Source of the DNA: Doris montereyensis
Lineage: Eukaryota > Mollusca > Gastropoda > Nudibranchia > Dorididae
Assembly (NCBI GenBank): GCA_037039925.1
Contig: JAXRKP010000471.1
Span: 190,001 to 254,000 of the forward strand
Direction of reading: 5' to 3'
DNA length: 64,000 bases
This document shows positions 54,095-64,000 of the stretch, piece by piece; position 1 is the first letter of the stretch; each line of letters begins with the position of its first letter. Below the pieces are notes generated by a model that ran no database searches, was not told the DNA's origin, and saw nothing but the letters and a program-made list of their open reading frames with translations. The translations under genes and the position numbers were made by a program.

Positions 54095-56015
54095 CTCGTA
54101 CAAATGCTATACTACTTTACAGTGTAGCAATTAGATGTAGCTTACAGTGTAGCAATTAGGTGTAGCTTACAGTGTAGCAATTAGGTGTAGCGTACAGTGT
54201 AGTACTTAGTTGTAGCTTAGTTACGGTGTAGCAATTAGGTGTAGCTTACAGTATAGTAATTAGATGTAGCTTACAGTGTAGTACTTAGTTGCAGTACTTA
54301 GTTGTAGCAATTAGTTAATTAGATGTAGATTACAATGTAGTACTTAGTTGTAGTTTACAGTGTAGCAATTAGGTGTAGTTTACAGTATAGCAATTAGATG
54401 TAGCTTATTAGTGTAGCACGTGAAATGTAGCTTAGTTACAGTGTAGCAATTAGGTGTAGCTTACAGTGTAGCAATTAGGTGTAGATTACAATTTACAATG
54501 TAGTATTTAGGTGTAGCAATTACACGAGTTACAGTGTAGAGTACTTAGTTGTAGTACTTAGTTGTAGCTTAATTACGGTGTAGCAATTAGGTGTAGTGTA
54601 GCAATTAGATGATGTTGTACTTAGATGTAGTTTACAATTAGGTGTAGTACTTACGGTGCAGCAATTAGGTGTAGTTTACAGTGTAGTACTTAGGTGTAGC
54701 TTACAGTGTAGTATTTTGGTGTAGCTTACAGTGTAGTATTTAGTTGTAGCTTAGTTACAATGTAGTCAACTTAGTTGTAGCTACTTACGATGTATGGTAC
54801 ATAGGTGTAGCTTACAGTGTAGTACTTAGGTGTAGCTTACAGTGTAGTACTTTGGTGTAGCTTACAGTGTAGTACTTAGGTGTAGCTTACAGTGTAGTAC
54901 TTAGGTGTAGCTTACAATGTAGTACTTATGTGTAGCTTACAGTGTAGTACTTAGGTGTAGCAATTAATGTACCTTACAATGTAGTACTTAGGTGTAGCTT
55001 ACAGTGTAGTACTTAGGTGTAGCTTACAGTGTAGTACTTAGGTGAAGCTTACAGTGTAGTACTTAGGTGTAGCAATTAATTATAGTGTATTACTTAGGTG
55101 TAGCTTACATTGTAGTACTTAGGTGTAACTTATAGTGTAGCAATGAAGTGTAGCTTACAGTGTAGTACTTAGGTGTAGCGTACAGTGTAATACTTAGTTG
55201 TAACTTACAGTGTAATACTTAGATGTAGCAGTGTTACGGTGTATCAATTAGGTGTAGCTTGCAGTGTAGTACTTAGGTGCAGCTTACAGTGTAGTACTTA
55301 GGTGTAGCTCATAGTGTAGTACTTAGGTGTAGCTTACAGTGTAGTACTTAGGTGTAGCTTACAATGTAGTACTTAGGTGTAGCTTACCGTGTAGTACTTA
55401 GGTGTAGCAATTAATGTAGCTTACAATGTAGTACTTAGGTGTAGCTTACAGTGTAGTACTTAGGTGTAGCTTACAGTGTAGTACTTAGATGAAGCTTACA
55501 GTGTAGTACTTAGGTGTAGCTTACAGTGTAATACTTAGTTGTAGCTTACAGTGTATCAATTAGGTGTAGTTTACGGTGTATCAATTAGGTGTAGTTTGTA
55601 GCAATTAGGTGTAGTTTAAAGTGTAGCAAGTAGGTGTAGCCTACGGTGTTGTACTTAGGTGTGGCTTACAGTGTAGTATTTAGGTGTAACGTAAAGTGCT
55701 TAGGTACTTAGGTATAGCTTACAGTGTAGTACTTAGGTGTAGCTTACATTGTAGTACTTAGATGTAGCTTACAGTGTAGTACTTAGGTATAGCTTACAGT
55801 GTAGTACTTAGATGTAGCTTACAGTGTAATACTTAGGAGTAGCTTACAGTGTAGTACTTAGGTATAGCTTACAGTGTAGTACTTAGATGTAGCTTACAGT
55901 GTAATACTTAGGTGTAGCTTACAGTGTAGTACTTAGATGTAGCTTACAGTGTAGTAATTAGGTGTAGCTTACAGTGTAGTATTTAGATGTAGCTTACAGT
56001 ACTTAGATGTACTTT
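54095..56015. repeat. 25-bp satellite, left segment
   Basis: Units share GTAGCTTACAGTGTAG. Up to about 54700 the spacer is mostly 'caattaggt'; from there to 56015 it is mostly 'tacttaggt' with 'tacttagat' increasing to the right. The left 600 bp is the most irregular, as expected for an array edge. Confidence 0.96.
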
Positions 56016-56293
56016 AGGTGTAGCTTCCGAGTTTGTACTCCTGTGGAGGCGACCATCCCCTATCAGGCACGTCCACAGGTTGCGGAAAGTGGAATGGTCT
56101 ATTGATATAGATTGTTAGCTGCGAATAACCAGTTCTCAGCCGTGGTCAATCTGGCGCTGGTCATAGAGGGTAGGGTGGAGTTGAAGAATGGAAAGTCAGA
56201 TCTTAGAAAATAGCCCAACATACCCACAGAAATGACTAGCAGGAAAATGGAGGCGCCTTTACAGCCTCTCCCCGGGTAGGTAGATCTCGGCAG

Positions 56294-56645
56294 TCTGGTA
56301 AGGTAGTCTATCTAGGAGGTGGAAAACTCCAAACTTCAAACCATGGGCAGACAGGGCTCATTAATCTGGTAAGGTAGTCTATCTAGGAGGTGGAAAACTC
56401 CAAACTTCAAACCATGGGCAGACAGGGCTCATTAATCTGATAAGGTAGTCTATCTAGGAGGTGGAAAACTCCAAACTTCAAACCATGGGCAGACAGGGCT
56501 CATTAATCTGATAAGGTAGTCTATCTAGGAGGTGGAAAACTCCAAACTTCAAACCATGGGCAGACAGGGCTCATTAATCTGGGAGGGTAGCCTGTCTAGG
56601 AGGTGAATCTCCAAACTTCAAATCTTGGTCCTAGTCAGGGTGTTG
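56294..56645. repeat. 71-bp tandem array in the retroelement 5' UTR, about 5 units
   Basis: Starts at 56294, 56365, 56436, 56507 and 56578. Units contain 'aaggtagtctatctaggagg' and 'accatgggcagacagggctc'. The first four are nearly identical. Confidence 0.93.
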
Positions 56646-56871
56646 GGAGGGGGCTGGCAATCATACCCTGCAAAAATCAGCATCGCTAGTCAGAAACGTC
56701 AACAAAGAATTTGGTTACCCAGCCTTGGGCACAGTAGGTGCCCCTAAACGTCAACACAGTTGGTGCCCCTAACCTTGGGCACAGTTGGTGCCCCTAACCT
56801 TGGGCACAGTAGGTGCCACTCTAAAGTGTTAGGGACGCACACCACCTCCCTGGGACAGTGCAGAGTGCAAT

Positions 56872-57660
56872 ATGAAGTCTAGCAGGCCGATCCACCTTCT
56901 CAACCCAAGGACAATCTCCAGAATTGGCACCTGGAATGTCCGTATTATGTACGAGACAGGGACGTGCTCACAAATAGCCTCAAAATTCAGGAATTATCAA
57001 CTGGATGTTCTCGGAATCAGTGAAACTCATTGGATAGGATTAGGGGAAACAAAATTGACAACCGGTTAAACAACAATATATTCAGGAAACACTGACAACA
57101 ACAATGCAACCCACTCTGGAGGAGTTGGTTTTATGTATCAAGAAAAGCTCAAACCTAACGCTTATTGCATGGAAACCAATGGGACCTCGGATTATATCAG
57201 CCACTTATAAAACCAGCAACTGGCGAATAAATCTAAATGTCATCCAATGCTATGCCCCAACGAATTACAAGGAGGAAAATGTCGTAGATGTCTACGAGCA
57301 GTTCATGCAAAAGCTGGAAGACATCAAGTCGAGGGACATTTCAATAGTAATAGGATATTTCAACAACAAAACTACAACTTTATGATAGGAGGCAGTCTTT
57401 TCAAACACGAAAGAATACACCTTGCTACTTGGATTTCATTAGATCAAAAGACACAGAACCAAATTGACCACCTGTGAATCAACAAACGATTTAGATCCTC
57501 TCTCAGCGATGTGAAAGTTAATCGAGGAGCAGATATCAGTTCGGATCACCACCTTGTTATAGGGAAAGTAAAATTTAGACTGAAGCGATACAGAGACACA
57601 TCAACAACTGTAACCAAGAGGAAATACTCTGTTAGCCTTCTAAGGGAAGAAAAAAAAAAG
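56872..57660 (+). pseudogene. Retroelement endonuclease region, broken
   Basis: Starts with ATG at 56872. GTWNVRIMYETG and LDVLGISETHWIG carry the Asn and Glu of an APE-type endonuclease. A stop follows at 57067. Further pieces: 'NLNVIQCYAPT' (about 57232), 'DISIVIGYFNN' (about 57337; the usual Asp is replaced by Tyr in the 'GDFN' motif) and 'NRGADISSDHHLVIGK' (about 57517). At least three breaks. Confidence 0.82.
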
Positions 57661-57744
57661 AAGAATTTTCTCTCACAATTTCCAATCGATTTGAGGCTCT
57701 GATAGGACTAGAGGATAGTAACATAGAAGAGGGACCTGAAAGAT

Positions 57745-58690
57745 GTGTGGACAGCAACATGTGAGGAAACGTTCGACAAGAAACAACAACACCAGGAAGA
57801 ATGGATTACTCAAGAGACCTACATAAAGATAGAAACACGCAGGATGGCAAAACTGCAGCTACTTATGTCAAGAACCAGAGCAACCAAGGCCCAATCCCAA
57901 GCCTTATACACAGGGGCCGATCAAAGAAAAAGTGTGACAACAAACAAAATATTTTTTTTGAAGACTTAGCCAAAGAGGCCAGTGAAGCGGCAGAGAAGGG
58001 AAATATGAGAGAGGTCTATGCTGTAACTAAGAAGCTAACAGAGACGTACAAGCAAGGAAGTAAAGTCATAAAAAGCAAAAGCGGCAATTTTCTTACCACA
58101 AAAGAGGAACAAATGTCTCATTGGAAGCAACACTTCTCAGAACTACTGAATCGATCGCCACCTGCACAACTTCCAAACATAGAGGAGGCAATAGAAGACC
58201 TAGATATAGCTACAGTTTCCCCAACACCTGCGGAGATTCGACATGCAATCGGAAAGATTAAGAATGGAAAGGCAGCAGGACGGATGGTATACATGGAGAA
58301 GCACTGAAACAAACACAGAGTGCTCCGTTGCCATGTTACATAGCCTTTTGACAAAGAAAGAATCAAACTAAGCATATTCAACTCAATGACAAGTCAGTGC
58401 TAACATATGGCTCAGAAACATAGAAAATCACAAAAATTACCTTACAAAAAATACAATCATTCATAAACAGATATCTGAGGAGAATTGTCAAAATATTCAG
58501 GCTTGAAGTAATCTTAAACATTAATTTAAGGGAAAGAACTGGACAGGTATCAGCTGAAAATGATTTAAAACGAAAGAAATGGAGATGGATAGGCCACACG
58601 CTTAGAAAGGACCCCAACACAATAACAAGACAGAGCTAACATGGAACCCACAGGATAAAAGATCGAGGGGCCGGCCAAGGGCTACAGGGA
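57745..58690 (+). pseudogene. Retroelement RT N-terminal and C-terminal remnants
   Basis: 57745-58290 gives LAKEASEAAEKGNMREVYAV, SHWKQHFSELLNR and 'IKNGKAAG', typical of the region just before the RT core in RTE-like elements. The sequence then skips the palm domain and resumes with 'LTYGSET' near 58395 and 'KRKKWRWIGHTLRKDP' near 58570, the C-terminal region. Confidence 0.8.
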
Positions 58691-58835
58691 GAAGAGAACT
58701 GGATGGAGAGATGAAGAAGATGGGGCTAACATGGACATCTATGGAGAGGCTGGCCTAAGAGAGAAGTGATTGGAGATTATTTGTTGATGGCCTATGCTTC
58801 ACATTGAGTTAAGAAGGCAGAACAAGAAGATTTGT

Positions 58836-61800
58836 ATTGCACTTAGGTGTAGCTCACAGTGTAATACTTAGATGTAGCTTACTTACAGTGCATCAATGAA
58901 GTGTAGCTTACGGTGTTGTACTTGTACTTAGATATAGCTTACATAGGTTAGTTAAAAGTGCAGTACTTTGGTGCAGCTTACAGTGTAGTACTTAGGTGTA
59001 GCTTACAGTGTAGTGCTTACCTGTAGCTTACAGTGATAGTACTTAGGTGCAGCTTACAGTGTAGTACTTAGGTGTAGCTTACAGTGTAGTACTTACCTGT
59101 AGCTTACAGTGTAGTACTTAGGTGCAGCTTACAGTGTAGTACTTAGGTGCAGCTTACAGTGTAGTACTTAGATGTAGCTTACAGTGTAGTACTTAGGTGC
59201 AGCTTACAGTGTAGTACTTAGATGTAGCTTACAGCGTAGTACTTAGATGTAGCTTACAGCGTAGTACTTAGCTGTAGCTTACAGTGTAGTACTTAGATGT
59301 AGCTTACATTGTAGCACTTAGATGTAGCTTACACACTTACAGTGTAATACTTCGGTGTAGCTTACAGTGTAGTGTTTATGTGTAGCTAACAGTGTAGTAC
59401 TTAGGTGTAGCTTACAGTGTAGTACGTCGGTGTAGCTTACAGTGTAATACTTCGGTGTAGCTTACAGTGTAGTACTTAGATGTAGCTTACAGTGTAGTAC
59501 TTAGATGTAGCTTACAGTGTAGTACTTAGATGTAGCTTACAGTGTAGTACTTAGATTAAGCTTACAGAGTAGTACTTAGATGTAGCTTACAGTGTAGTAC
59601 TTAGATGTAGCTTACAGTGTAGTACTTAGATTTAGCTTACAGTGTAGTACTTAGATGTAGCTTACAGTGTAGTACTTAGATGTAGCTTACAGTGTAGTAC
59701 TTAGATTTAGCTTACAGTGTAGTACTTAGATGAAGCTTACAGTGTAGTACTTAGATGTAGCTTACAGTGTAGTACTTAGATTTAGCTTACAGTGTTTAGT
59801 ACTTAGATTTAGCTTACAGTGTAGTACTTAGTACTTAGATATTTAGATTTAGCTTACAGTGTAGCACTTAGATGTAGCTTACAGTGTAGTACTTAGATTT
59901 AGCTTACAGTGTAGTACTTAGATTTAGCTTACACACTTACAGTGTAGTACTTAGATGTAGCTTACAGTGTAGTACTTAGATTTAGCTTACAGTGTAGTAT
60001 TTAGATTTAGCTTACAGTGTAGTACTTAGATGTAGCTTACAGTGTAGTACTTAGATGTAGCTTACAGTGTAATATTTAGGTACACAGCTTACAGTGTAGT
60101 ATTTAGGTGTAGCTTACAGTGTAGTATTTAGGTGTAGCTTACAGTGTAGTACTTAGATGTAGCTTACAGTGTAGTATTTAGGTGTAGCTTACAGTGTAGT
60201 ACTTAGATGTAGCTTAAAGTGTAGTACTTCGGTGTAGGTTACAGTGTAGTACTTAGATGTTGCTTACAGTGTAGTACTTAGATGTACCTTACACACTTAA
60301 AGTGTAATACGTACTTCGGTGTAGCTTACAGTGTAGTGCTTAGGTGTAGCTTACAGTGTAGTACTTAGATGTAGGTTACACACTCACAGTGTAATACTTC
60401 GGTGTAGCGTACAGTGTAGTGCTTAGGTGTAGTTTACAGTGTAGTATTTAGGTGTAGTTTAAATTGTGTTACTTAGATGTAGTTTATGGTGTTATACTTA
60501 GGTGTAACTTACAGTGTAGTACTTAGGTGTAGATTACAGTGTGTACTTAATGTAGTACTTAGGTGTAGCTTACAGTGTAGTACTTAGGTGTACTTTATAG
60601 TTAGCTTACAGTGTAGTATTTACTGTAGCTTACAGTGTAGTATTTAGGTGTAGATTACAGTGTGTTATTAAGGTGTAGCTACAGGTGTTATACTTAGGTG
60701 TAGCTTACAGTGTAGTACTTAGGTGTAGCTTACAGTATGATACTTAGGTGTAGCTTACATTGTAGTATTTAGCTGTAGCTTACAGTGTAGTACTTAGGTG
60801 TAGCTTACTTGTAGTATTTAGATGTAGCTAACAGTGTAGTACTTAGGTGTAACTTACAGTATGATACTTAGGTGTAGCTTACATTGTAGTATTTAGCTGT
60901 AGCTTACAGTGTAGTATTTAGGTGTAGCTTACAGCGTTATACTTAGGTGTAGCTTACTATGTAGTACTTAAGTGTAGCTTACAGTATATTATTTATATGT
61001 AGCTTACATTGTAGTAATTAGCTATTTAGCTTACAGTGTAGTGCTTAGGTGTAGTGTACAGTGTAGTACTTAGGTGTAGCTAAAAGTTTAGTAATGCTTA
61101 GCTTATGGTGTTGTACTTAGGTGTAGCTTACATTGTAGTTTTTAAGTGTAGCTTATATTGTATTACTTAGATGTAGCTTACAGTGTAGTACTTAGGTGTA
61201 GCTTACAGTGTAGTACTTGTAGTATTTAACTGTAGCTTACATTTTAGTCTTTAGCTGTAGCTTACATCGTAGTATTTAGCTATATCTTACATTGTAGTAT
61301 TTACCTGTGGCTTATATTGTAGTATTTAGCTGTAGCTTACATTGTAGTATTTAGCCGTATTTTACAGTGTAGTATTTTAGCTATACCTTACATTGTAATA
61401 TTTAGCTGTGGTTTACATTGTAGTATTTAGGTGTAGCTTACACTGTAGTATTTAGGTGTCACTTACATTGTAGTATTTAGCTGTAGCTTACATTGTAGTA
61501 TTTAGCTGTCGCTTACATTGTAATATTTAGCTGTAGCTTACATTGTAGTATTTAGCTGTAGCTTACATTGTAGTATTTAGCTGTAGCTTACATTGTAGTC
61601 TTTAGCTGTAGTTTACATTGTGGTGTTTAGGTGTAACTTACATTGTAGTATTTAGCTGAAGCTTGCATTGTAGTGTTTAGCTGTAGCTTACATTGTGGTA
61701 TTTAACTGTAGCTTACATTGTGGTGTTTAACTGTAGCTTACGTTGTGGTATTTAACTGTAGCTTACATTGTGGTATTTAACTGTAGCTTACATTGTGGGA

Positions 61801-64000
61801 TTTAACTGTAGCCTGTATTGTAATATTTAGCTGTAGCTTACATTGTAGTATTTAGCTGTAGCTTACATTGTAGTATTTAGCTGTAGCCTGTATTGTAATA
61901 TTTAGCTGTAGCTTACATTGTGGTATTTAGCTTACTTACTGTAGCTTAGATTGTGGTATTTAGCTGTAAACTTACATTGTGGTATTTGACTGTAGCTTAC
62001 ATTGTAGTATTTAACTGTAGCTTACATTGTGGTATTTAGCTGTAGCTTACATTGTAGTATTTAGCTGTAGCTTACATTGTAGTATTTAGCTGTAGCTTAC
62101 ATTGTAGTATTTAGCTGTAGCTTACATTGTAGTATTTAGGTGTAGCTTACATTGTAGTATTTACCTGTAGCTTAGATTGTGGTATTTTTAGCTGTAGCTT
62201 ACATTGTGGTATTTAGCTGTAGCTTACATTGTAGTATTTAGTTGTAGCTTACATTGTAGTCCATTTAGTTGTAGCTTACATTGTAGTATATAGCTGAAGC
62301 TTACATTGTAGTATTTAGCTGTAGCTTACATTGTAGTTTTTATCTGTAGCTTACATTGTAGTATTTAGCTGAAGCTTACATTGTAGTATTTAGCTGTAGC
62401 TTACATTGTAGTATTTATCTTTAGCTCACATTGTAGTATTTAGTTGTAGCTTACATTGTAGTATTTAGCTGTAGCTTACATTGTAGTATTTAGCTGTAGT
62501 TTACATTGTGGTGTTTAGGTGTAACTTACATTGTAGTATTTAGCTGGAGCTTACATTGTAGTGTTTAGCTGTAGCTTACATTGTTGTATTTAACTGTAGC
62601 TTACATTGTGGTGTTTAACTGTAGCTTATGCTGTGGTATTTAACTGTAGCTTACATTGTGGTATTTAACTGTAGCTTACATTGTGGTATTTAACTATAGC
62701 TCGATTTGTAATATTTAACTGTAGCTTGCATTGTAATATTTAACTGTAGCTTACATTGTAATATTTAACTGTACCTTGTATTGTAATATTTAAATGAAGC
62801 TTGCATTGTAATATTTAACTGTAGCTTAGATGCTTGTATTTAACTATAGCTTTCATTGTGGTATTTAACTGTAGCTTACATTGTAGTATTTAGCTCTAGC
62901 TTACATTGTGGTATTTAGCTTTAGTATTTGTAGCTTACATTGTAGTATTTAGTTGTAGCTTACATTGTAGTATTTAGCTGTATTTAGCTGCTTACATTGT
63001 AGTTTTTATCTGTAGCTCATATTGTAGTATTTAGCTGTAGTTTACATTGTAGTATTTAGCTGTGTTTAGCTGTAGCTTACATTGTAGTATTTAGCTATAG
63101 TTTACATTGTAGTATTTAGCTGTAGCTTATATTGTAGTATTTAGCTTTAATTTACATTGTAGTAATTAGGTGTAGCTTATGTTGTACTTACTTTTATCTT
63201 ACAGTGTAGTATTTAGGTGTGTCTTACAGTGTAGTATTTAGGTGTAGCTTATAGTGTTGTACTTAGGTGTAGCTTACATTGTAGTTTGTAGGGTGTAGCT
63301 TACATTGTAGTATTTAGTGTGTAGCTTACATTATAATATTTAGGTGTAACTTATGGTGTTGTACCTAGGTGTAGCTTATATTGTAGTGTTTATGTGTAGC
63401 TTACGTGGTAGTATTTAGCTGTAGCTTACATTGTAGTATTTAGCTTTAGATTACATTGTAGTATTTAGCTTAAGCTTATATTGTAGTATTTGGGTGTAGT
63501 TTACATTGTAGTGTTTAGCTGTAGCTTACATTGTAGTATTTATCTTTAGCTTACATTGTAGTATTTGTTGCAGTTTATTTGTTGTAGCTTATATTGTAGT
63601 ATTTAGCTGTAGTTTTACACTTACATTGTAGTATTTAGCTATAGCTTACATTGTAGTATTTATCTTTAGCTTACATTGTAGTATTTAGCTGTAGTTTACA
63701 TTGTGGTGTTTAGGTGTAACTTACATTGTAATATTTAACTGTAGCTTACATTGTGGTATTTATCTGTAGCTTACATTGTGGTATTTAACTGTAGCTTACA
63801 TTGTAGTATTTAACTGTAACTTACATTGTGGTATTTAACTGTAGCTTACATTGTGGTATTTAACTGTAGCTTACATTTTGGTATTTAGCTGTAGCTTACA
63901 TTGTGGTATTTAGCTGTAGCTTACATTGTAGCATTTAGCTGTAGCTTACATTGTAGTATTTAGCTGTAGCTTACATTGTAGTATTTAGCTGTAGCTTACA
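58836..64000. repeat. 25-bp satellite, right segment, reaching the window edge
   Basis: The same unit as 54095-56015. From 58836 to about 60,500 the spacer is mainly 'tacttagat' or 'tacttaggt' with 'cagtg'; from about 61,200 to 64000 it is mainly 'tatttagct' or 'tatttaact' with 'cattg'. It is unbroken at position 64000, so the full array is longer. No coding sequence. Confidence 0.97.

Larger units (their letters stand above)
56020..58832 (+). mobile_element. RTE-like retroelement nested in the satellite, internally deleted
   Basis: Satellite units abut both ends. The 5' part is non-coding ('gtggaggcgaccatcccc...') with the 71-bp tandem array and a short 'ccttgggcacagt.ggtgcc' repeat at 56723-56818. 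Endonuclease and early RT pieces follow, then a jump to the C-terminal region near 58380. The RT catalytic core (the DD motif) is missing. The sequence differs from RTE-like copies A and B, so it is another family. Confidence 0.85.

Noticed and set aside
54095..64000. CRISPR array or telomeric repeat
   Set aside because: The units are contiguous without unique spacers, and the period (25 bp) and sequence are not TTAGGG- or TTAGG-type despite containing TTAGGT. The DNA is animal.

Overview
This window is animal (eukaryotic) nuclear DNA. It is AT-rich, with GT-AG introns, tRNA-derived SINEs, non-LTR retrotransposons, long microsatellites and many minisatellites. The repeat style (overlapping TCTAGATCT words, long GA tracts, RTE-like and CR1/L2-like LINEs) suggests a mollusc, probably a gastropod; that placement is inference.

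From about 1.4 to 32.5 kb one host gene runs on the minus strand. I assembled 20 coding exons by eye from splice sites, reading phase and family similarity. They encode an orthologue of SPAG1, the TPR co-chaperone needed for cytoplasmic preassembly of axonemal dynein arms. Visible are the N-terminal SPAG1 region, three TPR clusters and the start of the RPAP3/Monad-binding C-terminal domain; the last exons lie beyond the left edge. Exons 2 to 11 read cleanly. Exons 12 to 21 carry about seven small frame breaks, several at homopolymers. The introns hold minisatellites (26, 42, 22-27 and 46 bp units), GA microsatellites, three interspersed repeat families, a 1.2 kb TIR element, and a tandem duplication that copied and broke exon 20.

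From 33.4 to 48.2 kb is a nest of mobile elements: two decayed minus-strand RTE-like LINEs (copies A and B) and, between them, a copy of a 0.9 kb interspersed repeat whose relative lies at 27.27-28.17 kb. The second repeat copy is split by a 3.5 kb plus-strand CR1/L2-like LINE and by a 2.0 kb TIR element, so the 27-28 kb copy serves as an empty-site reference for both insertions.

From 49.26 to 53.72 kb is a very AT-rich, broken, plus-strand virus-derived block. It contains an adenain-like cysteine protease with its His, Asp and Cys motifs, small accessory proteins and a probable double-jelly-roll-type capsid protein, interrupted by copies of a Penelope-like repeat with a hammerhead-ribozyme-like core. 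No polymerase or integrase is visible. This is the best candidate for something poorly described.

From 54.09 kb to the right edge is a 25-bp satellite of at least 7 kb, organised in sub-family domains and interrupted at 56.02-58.83 kb by a different, internally deleted RTE-like retroelement.

All calls come from reading the sequence; no database search was run.
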